Assembly (NCBI GenBank): GCA_009780285.1
Contig: WRAL01000027.1
Location: 1 to 9,739, forward strand
DNA from: Treponema sp.
Lineage (GTDB): Bacteria; Spirochaetota; Spirochaetia; Treponematales; Breznakiellaceae
Direction of reading: 5' to 3'
Length of the DNA stretch: 9,739 nucleotides
The notes below the pieces were generated by a model. The model ran no database searches and was not told where the DNA came from. It saw nothing but the letters and a program-made list of their open reading frames with translations. The position numbers and the translations under genes were made by a program. Position 1 is the stretch's first letter. Each line of letters begins with the position of its first letter. Positions 1 through 5,868 of the stretch are shown here, piece after piece.

Positions 1-324
1 GAGGTTCGCCGTACAGCGGAAAAGCTGATAACCCGCGCCAAGGTCGATTCCGTTCACAACAGGCGCATCGCCTCCGGGCGCATGTACGACGAGGGCATAG
101 TCGCTAAGCTCTTTACCGACATTGGGCCGAGGATGAAGGATCGCGCCGGAGGCTACACCAGAATCCTCAAGCTGGGAGAAAGGCGAGGGGACGCGGCGCA
201 GATCGTGCTTCTGGAATTGGTGGACTACAAGCTGGAAACCGAGGACAAGGACGCGAAGGCCCAGAAGAAGGAAGCGAAAGCAACGAAGACAAAGGCCGAA
301 AAGGCCGGAAAAGAGAAGGGGTAG
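1..324 (+). CDS. rplQ: 50S ribosomal protein L17, 5' end outside the window
   Basis: Structural protein of the large ribosomal subunit, located near the peptide exit tunnel. The reading frame is open from base 1, so the first 40 or so residues of the family lie upstream. The visible protein begins EVRRTAEKLITRAK and continues through VHNRRIA, VAKLFTDIGPR and GGYTRILKLGERRGDAA to IVLLELV, which are the family's hallmark segments. The usual L17 fold ends near ELV. Here about 35 more residues follow, almost entirely Lys, Glu and Ala, a charged tail of the kind some bacteria add to L17. The stop TAG is at 322-324 and the next gene starts 3 nt later, so the two are co-transcribed. Recognition is firm; only the start is missing. 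Confidence 0.96.
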   Translation, partial: EVRRTAEKLITRAKVDSVHNRRIASGRMYDEGIVAKLFTDIGPRMKDRAGGYTRILKLGERRGDAAQIVLLELVDYKLETEDKDAKAQKKEAKATKTKAEKAGKEKG

Positions 325-327
325 GAT

Positions 328-537
328 ATGTCAAAGGCGCATCGCGGCAAAGGAATCAAGGATCTATTTGCCAAGGGCAGGGGAACTTGCCCTCTCTGCG
401 GCGCGAGCCGCATAAAGCTCTTGTACGAGGAAGGCGGGGAGCAGAAAATAAAAGTCTGCAAGCCCTGCAAGGCGGCTATCAAGCATGGGAAAAAGACCCT
501 GCCGGCCGCCGCCGTAGTAGCGGCCGCGGCGGAATAA
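328..537 (+). CDS. Small zinc-ribbon-like protein after rplQ, function unknown
   Basis: A 69-residue basic protein of unknown role. It carries two CxxC pairs, CPLC at residues 21-24 and CKPC at 44-47, separated by 19 residues, which is the layout of a zinc ribbon. The N-terminus (MSKAHRGKGIKDL) is Lys/Arg/Gly-rich and the C-terminus ends in an alanine-rich run (LPAAAVVAAAAE). The start is set by AAGGGG at 316-321, 6 nt upstream and inside the end of rplQ; the spacer to rplQ is only 3 nt. Its place at the end of a ribosomal protein operon and its basic, metal-binding look suggest an RNA- or ribosome-linked role, which is inference. Small proteins of this appearance are, as far as I recall, found at this position in treponemes. 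The gene is very likely real; its function is not known to me. Confidence 0.8.
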   Translation: MSKAHRGKGIKDLFAKGRGTCPLCGASRIKLLYEEGGEQKIKVCKPCKAAIKHGKKTLPAAAVVAAAAE

Positions 538-607
538 CGCTTTAGCGGATTAACGGGATCGTAAGCATCGGCCCCGACGCGGGTTTTCGCGCGGGAATGC
601 GGTTTTG

Positions 608-640
608 AAGGCCTCTTGGCGCGAGCCTTGGGGCCTTTTT
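608..640 (+). terminator. Intrinsic terminator of the rplQ operon
   Basis: AAGGCCTC (608-615) pairs with GGGGCCTT (630-637), with one G-U pair. After a TT/TT internal mismatch an inner GGC/GCC stem (618-620 with 625-627) closes a GCGA tetraloop. The 3' arm runs straight into TTTTT (636-640). It lies 70 nt after the stop of the small zinc-ribbon gene and 20 nt before the Nudix start, so it separates the two transcripts. Between 538 and 607 I see no other clear signal. Confidence 0.8.
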
Positions 641-659
641 GTTTTGGCGGGATCGTTCA

Positions 660-1235
660 ATGGATGAAGACGGATTTTCCTGGAAAGAGGAAGGCAGAAA
701 AAAAGTTTTTGACTGCGCGATCTTCTCGATTCGCGAAAGCTATTGCAGATCCGCGCGGGCGGGCTTGCGAGCCTATACGGTCATTGACGCTTCGGACTGG
801 GTTATCGTGGTGCCGGTCCTGGAAACGGCGCAGGGAAAAAAGTTCGTTATGGCGCGGCAGTGGCGCCACGGCTCCGGCTGCCAGACCCTTGAATTTCCGG
901 GCGGGGTTTGCGAGAGCGGGGAGGATCCCGCCCAGGCCGCCGCTCGCGAGATGCTCGAGGAAACCGGCTATAGGCCCGGTTCGCTTCGAAGGCTGGGCGC
1001 CCTTAGTCCAAACCCGGCGATAATGTCAAACAGGGCTCATGTTTTTCTTGCCGAAAATCTTATCGACACGGGCCGCACGGAATTTGATCCGGACGAATAC
1101 GTGGAGACGGAATTGGTGGCGATCGAGGACGCGATGCGAGGCATGGGGCGCCCGCCCTACGTTCACGCGCTTATGGGAAGCGCCCTTCTTTATTACCTGC
1201 AGGACTCAAGGGTCGTCCCGCCTGCCAGCCAATAG
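660..1235 (+). CDS. Nudix hydrolase, ADP-ribose pyrophosphatase type
   Basis: A 191-residue soluble enzyme that should cleave a nucleoside diphosphate linked to another group. ADP-ribose (to AMP and ribose 5-phosphate) is the likeliest substrate. A complete Nudix box spans residues 82-104: G82, E88, R96-E97 and E100-E101, ending TGY, matching GX5EX7REUXEEXGU exactly and supplying the metal-binding glutamates. RQWRH (67-71) and LEFPGG (77-82) just before the box resemble the RQYR...ELPAG lead-in of the ADPRase subgroup. The ATG at 660 is preferred over an in-frame TTG at 639, because that TTG lies in the U-tract of the preceding terminator; GGCGGGA at 646-652 is a plausible weak ribosome site. 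The promoter is unclear: it either overlaps the terminator or the gene relies on read-through. The stop codon lies in a hairpin shared with the convergent LysM gene. The exact substrate is not proven. Confidence 0.88.
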   Translation: MDEDGFSWKEEGRKKVFDCAIFSIRESYCRSARAGLRAYTVIDASDWVIVVPVLETAQGKKFVMARQWRHGSGCQTLEFPGGVCESGEDPAQAAAREMLEETGYRPGSLRRLGALSPNPAIMSNRAHVFLAENLIDTGRTEFDPDEYVETELVAIEDAMRGMGRPPYVHALMGSALLYYLQDSRVVPPASQ

Positions 1236-1257
1236 CGGCGTTCAAAGCCGCTATTGG
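1229..1257. terminator. Perfect hairpin between convergent genes, probable bidirectional terminator
   Basis: CCAATAGCGGC (1229-1239) and its exact reverse complement (1247-1257) flank a 7-nt loop, GTTCAAA. The Nudix stop codon TAG (1233-1235) is inside the 5' arm, and the LysM stop on the other strand is 6 nt beyond the 3' arm. There is no strong T-tract on either side, so it may end or protect both mRNAs rather than act as a classic intrinsic terminator. Confidence 0.6.
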
Positions 1258-1262
1258 TCGCG

Positions 1263-2051
1263 CTACCTTTCTTCGTAGGCTCGGTCGCTTTGCCACTCGC
1301 CCCGGCGAATCTCGCCATCGATGCTGGGGATTTCAAGAACCATTCCCGGAAGAATCAGGTTGGGGTTGTTAGGATCGGGCATAATGTGCCTGTTCGCTTG
1401 AAACAGATCGGGCCATCTTAGCGGGTTTCCGTAGATTTCAGCGCGGCCGGCTATGCTCCACAGGCTGTCCCTGAAAATCGCCCAGGGGCGCACGGTAAAG
1501 GTCGCCGGCAGGGGCCACAGGCCGTCGGAAAATTCGGTTGCATCGGCCATCGCTTCCATTTGCCCTGCCACATATGCGTCGGAAAGCAGCGCGTAGCGGT
1601 TCGCTTCCTGCGCGTAAAAGGTAGCCGCCTCGTAATCGCCCATTTCGAATGCCTCGTCCGCGAGCGCGGCAAGGCGCCTGCTTTCGACAAGAAATTCGTT
1701 TTCGGCGATCGCTGTCTCTTCGATCGTGGGCATGGGATCTTCGGGCATTGTCTGCTCAGGCCCCGGCGCGTAGTCGGGAGCGTCGATCTCGCTTTCCTCG
1801 CTCTCCTCCGCCTCGATCTCCTCCTCGGTCCCGATTTCATCGGCCGCCTCTTCCTGCTGCGGATCCTCGGCCGGATCGTCGAAGTCCGAACGCATGACAA
1901 ATTCCAGCTCCGCCGCCGCGTCCATCGCCGCGGCCAGTTCCTCGTCAGTGGCGCTTGACATGTCCAGGATAATCACGCCGGATTGGGCGGATATCGGCTG
2001 GATGGCGATCATCGCCGCTATCAAAAACGCCGAAAAAACTCTCGTTGCCAC
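1263..2051 (-). CDS. Exported LysM-domain protein with acidic linker
   Basis: A 262-residue protein likely to bind peptidoglycan in the periplasm. Residues 1-22 (MATRVFSAFLIAAMIAIQP..., cut near SAQ) form a signal peptide. Residues 56-92 are a strongly acidic, Glu/Asp-dominated low-complexity stretch, followed by a Pro/Glu segment to about 115. Residues 119-170 look like a TPR-type helical pair (LAALADEAFEMGDYEAATFY). A LysM domain spans about 184-243: FTVRPW, DSLWSIAG, YGNPLRWPDLFQAN, then NLILPGMVLEIP. The start is GTG, supported by AAGGAG at 2058-2063 with a 6-nt spacer. It follows the 259-residue exported protein by 18 nt and should share its mRNA. No catalytic domain is visible, so it is probably structural or a scaffold. 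Confidence 0.82.
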   Translation of the reverse strand: MATRVFSAFLIAAMIAIQPISAQSGVIILDMSSATDEELAAAMDAAAELEFVMRSDFDDPAEDPQQEEAADEIGTEEEIEAEESEESEIDAPDYAPGPEQTMPEDPMPTIEETAIAENEFLVESRRLAALADEAFEMGDYEAATFYAQEANRYALLSDAYVAGQMEAMADATEFSDGLWPLPATFTVRPWAIFRDSLWSIAGRAEIYGNPLRWPDLFQANRHIMPDPNNPNLILPGMVLEIPSIDGEIRRGEWQSDRAYEER

Positions 2052-2057
2052 TTTTTT

Positions 2058-2063
2058 CTCCTT
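2058..2063 (-). promoter_or_regulatory. Ribosome binding site fixing the GTG start of the LysM gene
   Basis: On the - strand the sequence reads AAGGAG, six bases before GTG at 2051. No ATG competes nearby, and the encoded N-terminus is a clean signal peptide. Confidence 0.75.
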
Positions 2064-2069
2064 ATTCCG

Positions 2070-2849
2070 TCAGTTTCTAAAAAAATCCGCCAGCATGGCG
2101 GCTCTGGTTGCCGCTTCCTCAATCCTGGCGCGCGCTTCCCAAATCGCCTGCGCCGCATACCGCCTTCTTTCGCCGGTGGAGACTATGGCCACGAAGTACA
2201 TGGCTTCGGCCTCGAAAAATTTCTCTGCGGCCTCCCTGTAAAGCCCGCCGTGCAGCAGGTCAAAGGCGTCGTCCTGCGCCCAAGTCGCCCTGGCGAAAAG
2301 CTCCGAGGCCGCGATGTTGGCTTTTTCCTCCAGCGCCGCGATGCGCCCGTCCTGCGCCATGAGCGCGGAGCTTTGCGCCTCGGCCAGCCAAAAGTCCAGC
2401 ATCGCTTGGCCGTACATCTCTCTCGCCGCCAGAGCGCCTTCCGTAGCCAGCGCGAGATTCCCGTCAAGGTAGGCGGCCACGGCGCCTTCAAGCAGATCCT
2501 CGGCGAGAACGAAGCCTTCCGCGCCCGTCGCGTCCATGCGGGCCAGGCGCTCCCGCGCTTGCCAGGCTTCGAAGGCCGCGTCCAGCGCGCGAAACATCGC
2601 CAGCGATTTTTCCGCCATGGATCGCGCTCCCAGGCTGTCCCCGGCCTCGCTCAGATCGAGCGCCGCGATGGCCGCCTGATCCGCCGGCCGCGCAAGTTCC
2701 GGAAAGAAGGCAAGGGCGCCCCCGGCGGCCAGCCTGCCGCGTATCGCCATTATTTCGTCTTCAAATGCCTGCGCGTCCTGAGCGAGCGCAAGGCATGGAA
2801 AGACAAGGGCAAAAGCGACTGCCTGCGCGAGACGCGCGATTCCGCTCAT
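2070..2849 (-). CDS. Exported alpha-helical protein, function unknown
   Basis: A 259-residue protein, not recognised as a named family. Residues 1-24 (MSGIARLAQAVAFALVFPCL, then ALAQ) are a signal peptide with likely cleavage after ALA. The rest is Ala/Glu/Leu-rich and should be almost all helix. Repeated segments of helix-turn type, such as AEDLLEGAVAAYLDGNLALA (116-135) and GGLYREAAEKFFEAEAMYF (201-219), suggest TPR-like repeats. The frame is open back to 2999, but the ATG at 2849 is chosen because AAGGAGG stands 6 nt ahead of it and only this start puts the signal peptide at the N-terminus. It lies 18 nt upstream of the LysM gene, which also has a signal peptide and helical repeats, so the two probably work together in the periplasm; that is inference. 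Confidence 0.8.
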   Translation of the reverse strand: MSGIARLAQAVAFALVFPCLALAQDAQAFEDEIMAIRGRLAAGGALAFFPELARPADQAAIAALDLSEAGDSLGARSMAEKSLAMFRALDAAFEAWQARERLARMDATGAEGFVLAEDLLEGAVAAYLDGNLALATEGALAAREMYGQAMLDFWLAEAQSSALMAQDGRIAALEEKANIAASELFARATWAQDDAFDLLHGGLYREAAEKFFEAEAMYFVAIVSTGERRRYAAQAIWEARARIEEAATRAAMLADFFRN

Positions 2850-2855
2850 GGCGGG

Positions 2856-2862
2856 CCTCCTT
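2856..2862 (-). promoter_or_regulatory. Strong Shine-Dalgarno setting the start at 2849
   Basis: The - strand reads AAGGAGG, a full anti-16S match, with a 6-nt spacer to ATG. It rules out the longer in-frame start at 2999, which has no such site and would bury the signal peptide. Confidence 0.85.
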
Positions 2863-2895
2863 CGGGAACGCGCAAGGACGCGCGTCCACGTTTTC

Positions 2896-2924
2896 ACTGT
2901 ACACGATCTTCCTTTTCTTTGCAA
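2896..2924 (-). promoter_or_regulatory. Candidate sigma-70 promoter for the exported pair
   Basis: On the - strand TTGCAA (2924-2919) and TACAGT (2901-2896) are separated by exactly 17 bp. Each hexamer matches consensus at 4 of 6 positions. Transcription would begin near 2888, about 40 nt before the ATG at 2849. Confidence 0.45.
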
Positions 2925-3018
2925 GGATTTATTGCGGGGAGTTGGATTGCGGGCACGCTCGAAAATGGCTGAGTTGCCGAGCCTCGCGAGCGCGGGCATC
3001 GGGATTGGGGCGGGCTAG

Positions 3019-3119
3019 TGTTCCGGAATATTCGCTTTGCTAAATCGCAACGTTCGGTAATTCCTTGCGGGCAAGGAATTACCGAAACCTGCATACCGTC
3101 ATTTGAATATTCCAGAACA
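3019..3119. repeat. Nested inverted-repeat element, MITE-like
   Basis: The outer arms are TGTTCCGGAATATTC (3019-3033) and GAATATTCCAGAACA (3105-3119), inverted copies with one mismatch; a few wobble and Watson-Crick pairs extend them to about 3015 and 3123. Inside is a perfect 16-bp inverted repeat, 3053-3068 (TTCGGTAATTCCTTGC) with 3071-3086, separated by just GG. The element is AT-richer than its surroundings. It lies downstream of the AraC gene on the - strand and could help end that transcript, but its arms are longer than termination needs. The size (101 bp) and terminal inverted repeats resemble a small non-autonomous mobile element. No clear target-site duplication is seen. Confidence 0.7.
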
Positions 3120-3128
3120 TTGGAGCGG

Positions 3129-3144
3129 GGCGCCCAAAGGCGCC
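3129..3144 (-). terminator. GC hairpin just after the first AraC stop codon
   Basis: GGCGCC (3129-3134) and GGCGCC (3139-3144) pair around a 4-nt loop, starting 12 nt past the stop at 3156. There is no T-tract after it on the - strand, so its role as terminator is uncertain; the long palindrome just beyond may add to it. Confidence 0.35.
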
Positions 3145-3155
3145 GCCGCCCGCTG

Positions 3156-4481
3156 TCAGCCGGTCGCCGCGTAGCCGCTGCGCAGCGCTCCGGCGGTGCC
3201 TCCCTGCCGGCGGTACTTGCCCGGGCTTACGCCGGTGAAGGTTTTGAAAATCTTTGAGAACCAGCTTTGATCCTGAAAGCAGCAGATGGCGGCGATCTCG
3301 CTTAGCGTCGTGTCGGTCTCGATGAGCAGGCGGGCGGCCTTTTCCACCCTTTGCCGGTTCACGTAGCTAGACAGGTTTTCGCCCATTTCTTCCTTAAAGA
3401 TGGTGCTGAAATACGGGGCGGAAAGGCCGGCTATCCTGGCGATCTCGCCCAGGCTTATCTTTCGCGTAAGGTTTTCCTTTATAAAGGTTTCCGCCTTGCG
3501 CATGGCCGACGCGTGGGGAAGGCCGGTGAACGACGATATTTGCTCGGCCACGTTCGCCACTATGCCGTGAAGAATGCCGGCAAGCTCGCCTATGTCTTTG
3601 GCGTCCTGAACCTGATCCAGGTATCGGGTGTTGTTTTCGACGTCCGTTGCGCTGGACGAGTTCGTGCCAACCCTGCTAAGAAGGACGGCAAGCTCCAGGG
3701 CGCGCAGCTGGATGTAATGAAAACGGTCCTTCTTGTCGTAGACGAGAACGGCCAAGATCTCGTTAAGGCTGTTTTCCGCCGCTTTCCTGTCGCCCTGGCA
3801 CAGCGCCGAGACAAGCTGCCGTTCCTTGTCTATGGGGTAGCCCAGGGGCTCCGACGCTTCCTTGTTTTGTTCCCTGAGCTTTTCGACCATGGCCGAAAGA
3901 GCGGCCTGCTGCTCGTACCTGAGCCTGATCGTTCCGTGCTGGTTGGCCGAGCCGATGGACAGCGCCTCGCAGCAAAGGAGGAGCATTTCGGCGAGCGAGG
4001 CGGTCCTTTCCTCGTCGTTTTGGGGAAGCGCCAAAACTCGCCGGCAAAAATCCTCCGCGCCGAGGCTCTCGCCGCAAAAGTCCTTCGCGTTCTTGGCGTT
4101 CGCGCCTCTGAAGCCGGAGCCCCTCAGCGCGGCGGCGAAATTCCCGTTGTTGTAAATAGGGCCGACCCAAAAAACGAGGCCCAGCTCGCAGCGATAAATT
4201 CGCGGCCTGCCCTGCCGGCTCGACTCGATGATTTCGCTCTCGTGCCGTCGTCCGCAGGAACTGTTCGTCGGCGCCAGCTTGCAGTGCCTGCATATATCCC
4301 GACACGTTTCGCATGCGCCGTACGATTCGACCGGCTTTAAATCCCCGTCGATCAGCTGGGCGCCGCTTCCGGTGGAATGCGCGTAAACCGGAATGATCTT
4401 TCGCTGCCTTGAAAACCAATCCTCGTTGTGGCGCGCCGCTTCGTCGGACGCGCCCTCTTGATTTTGAGCCATCTCTTTCAA
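3156..4481 (-). CDS. AraC-family regulator with PocR-type cysteine-rich sensor
   Basis: A 441-residue transcription regulator. Residues of about 20-150 resemble the PocR sensory domain, with C57, C60, C64 and C67 in a CxxCxxxCxxC cluster, then C76 and C98, and the segment YRCELGLVFWVGP. The middle (about 180-320) is helical and unassigned. Residues 331-425 are a two-helix-turn-helix AraC domain: ISLGEIARIAGLSAPYFSTI, then DQSWFSKIFKTFTGVSPGKY. TTG at 4481 overlaps the stop of the upstream paralogue as TTGA, with AGGAAGG about 10 nt ahead. An ATG at 4472 is the alternative, but it has only AAAGAG abutting it. In the second helix-turn-helix the usual Gly of CGF is Cys (CCF). No target gene is evident; the sensor's ligand is unknown. 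The translational overlap implies both regulators are made together. Confidence 0.85.
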   Translation of the reverse strand: MKEMAQNQEGASDEAARHNEDWFSRQRKIIPVYAHSTGSGAQLIDGDLKPVESYGACETCRDICRHCKLAPTNSSCGRRHESEIIESSRQGRPRIYRCELGLVFWVGPIYNNGNFAAALRGSGFRGANAKNAKDFCGESLGAEDFCRRVLALPQNDEERTASLAEMLLLCCEALSIGSANQHGTIRLRYEQQAALSAMVEKLREQNKEASEPLGYPIDKERQLVSALCQGDRKAAENSLNEILAVLVYDKKDRFHYIQLRALELAVLLSRVGTNSSSATDVENNTRYLDQVQDAKDIGELAGILHGIVANVAEQISSFTGLPHASAMRKAETFIKENLTRKISLGEIARIAGLSAPYFSTIFKEEMGENLSSYVNRQRVEKAARLLIETDTTLSEIAAICCFQDQSWFSKIFKTFTGVSPGKYRRQGGTAGALRSGYAATG

Positions 4482-5809
4482 ATTTGTTTCACCTTCCTTT
4501 CCTTAAAACTTTGATCTAACGGGGGCGAACCCACCGTCCTCCTATACTTGCAAGGGCTTGCGCCCGTGTGATTCTTGAAAATCTTTGAGAACCAGCTTTG
4601 ATCCTCAAAGCCGCAGGCCTGCGATATTTGGCTTATCATCATGTCCGTGTCGCGCAGCATCGCCGAGGCCCTCCCGACGCGCAGGCGGTTTATGTAGTCG
4701 GACAGGTTCTCGCCCATTTCCGCCTTGAAAATCGTGCTGAAATAGGGCGGCGAAAGGCCCGAAACCCGGGCGATTTCCTTCAGGCTGACCTTCCGGGTAT
4801 AGTTGTCCCAGATAAAGCGCTCGGCCTTGCGCAGGGCGGAAGCGTGGCGCACGCCCTGAAACGAGAAGATTTTTCCCGCCATGCGCTGCACCGCCGCGTC
4901 CACGTTCCGGATCAATTCCTGCGAGCATTTGGAATCCTTTATGCGCTTCAGATGCTGGCTGCTTGTCTCCACCAGCGCGTCGCTTTTTTCCGCGTTCGCG
5001 CCGGCCCTGGAAAGAAGGATGACCATCTCCATCGCGCGCAGCTTCAGCGGCTCGATGCAGTCCTCCTCGCCCAGCGACTTGCGCATGTCTTGCAGAAGCT
5101 CGCGCGCTATGGTCTGCGCCTCGGCGCTGTCCCCCCTGCGCAGGTTGGCCAAAAGAAGCCTTTCCTTTTCCGCCGCGCGGGCCGCGTCCAGGCTTTCCTC
5201 CGCCGCCGGCGCCCGGGCGGCCCCTCCGACGACCGAATCGCTTCGCCCCTCGGCCAGGCCGGCGCGGCGGGAAACATGGCTGGCGCAGAGAAGCTGCATT
5301 TGGGCCAGCGCCTCGATCTCGGAAAAGTTCCTTTGGGGAATGCCGTCAAGATACTCGGCGATTTCCTCGCGGGAAACCTTGCCAAGGTAAAGCTCGTGCA
5401 TCCTGTCCGCGATCTTCCGCTTTTCCAGCGCCGGCGCGCCGCCGGAAACTATCGCGCCGGCGAAACGTTCCATCGAAAAGAACGGACTGGTCCAAAAGTA
5501 AAAACCCATGGGACAAGTGTAGATGTACGCCCCCCCCTGTTTTAAGGCTTCTTTTATCGCGCCTTTGTGCATTTCGGAACACGGCGCGTGGCGAGCCTGG
5601 CTTTCAGGATCGCCCTTTAAGTACCGCCTGCACAGCCCGCAAAAAAGCAGGCTTTTGGGGTTTTTTGACAGTTCCATTGAAACGTAATCCGCTCCTACAA
5701 GCGAGGAAACGCAGTTCCCCGCTATCTCGTAATGCCTCGCGATTTCGCGGGCCCTGCTCCACAGGGGATCAAAATCCCTGCGCTGAATAATGTTTGTGGC
5801 AGTTGACAT
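4478..5809 (-). CDS. AraC-family regulator with PocR-type sensor, paralogue of its neighbour
   Basis: A 443-residue regulator built like the one downstream. A PocR-type sensory domain lies at about 15-165, with CGLC (57-60), C77 and C99 and the segment YTCPMGFYFWTSP. Next is a helical middle containing an Ala/Arg/Glu-rich stretch (about 190-215), then an AraC DNA-binding domain at 330-424 (VSLKEIARVSGLSPPYFSTI; DQSWFSKIFKNHTGASPCKY). It has four of the six cysteines of its paralogue and lacks the two equivalent to C64 and C67. ATG at 5809 is supported by GAGGAG at 5815-5820 with a 5-nt spacer. It starts 59 nt after the rluA-like gene ends, in an AT-rich gap that may hold its own promoter. The DNA-reading helices nearly match those of the paralogue, so both may bind the same sites. 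The ligand is unknown. Confidence 0.86.
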   Translation of the reverse strand: MSTATNIIQRRDFDPLWSRAREIARHYEIAGNCVSSLVGADYVSMELSKNPKSLLFCGLCRRYLKGDPESQARHAPCSEMHKGAIKEALKQGGAYIYTCPMGFYFWTSPFFSMERFAGAIVSGGAPALEKRKIADRMHELYLGKVSREEIAEYLDGIPQRNFSEIEALAQMQLLCASHVSRRAGLAEGRSDSVVGGAARAPAAEESLDAARAAEKERLLLANLRRGDSAEAQTIARELLQDMRKSLGEEDCIEPLKLRAMEMVILLSRAGANAEKSDALVETSSQHLKRIKDSKCSQELIRNVDAAVQRMAGKIFSFQGVRHASALRKAERFIWDNYTRKVSLKEIARVSGLSPPYFSTIFKAEMGENLSDYINRLRVGRASAMLRDTDMMISQISQACGFEDQSWFSKIFKNHTGASPCKYRRTVGSPPLDQSFKERKVKQI

Positions 5810-5814
5810 AGGCT

Positions 5815-5841
5815 CTCCTCATATCTACTGCCCTTAATATA
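5815..5841 (-). promoter_or_regulatory. AT-rich leader of the regulator pair: possible -10 and ribosome site
   Basis: On the - strand TATATT (5841-5836) matches the -10 consensus at 5 of 6 positions, and GAGGAG (5820-5815) lies 5 nt before the ATG. I find no good -35 at 16-18 bp, so the promoter is tentative. The 59-nt gap at 5810-5868 is clearly more AT-rich than the flanking genes and contains no hairpin, so read-through from the fliS run is also possible. Confidence 0.35.
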
Positions 5842-5868
5842 CAAACAGCCCAAACGATATTTTGTAAC

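Larger units (their letters stand above)
2850..3155. other. Intergenic region between the exported pair and the first AraC gene
   Basis: A 306-nt gap with no credible coding frame; the small frames crossing it are chance. It holds, from the araC side, a short GC hairpin (3129-3144), a nested palindromic element (3019-3119), about 90 nt of featureless GC-rich sequence, and the promoter and ribosome site of the gene starting at 2849. Confidence 0.7.

Noticed and set aside
639..659. TTG start for the Nudix gene
   Set aside because: It lies in the T-tract of the rplQ terminator, where transcripts end, and adds seven residues with no family match; ATG 660 is better.
2850..2999. 50-codon upstream extension of the exported helical protein
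   Set aside because: AAGGAGG 6 nt before ATG 2849 and the signal peptide beginning there fix the start. The extension would bury the signal peptide and covers the probable promoter.
2941..3018. Possible tRNA or small RNA gene between the exported pair and the palindrome
   Set aside because: No cloverleaf, TTCGA loop in the right context, or terminator was found; the sequence looks like plain GC-rich spacer.
3351..4340. Long + strand frame opposite the first AraC gene (329 codons)
   Set aside because: It is the mirror of a well-supported regulator, is rich in Arg/Gly/Ala as expected from GC-rich antisense, and shows no domain.
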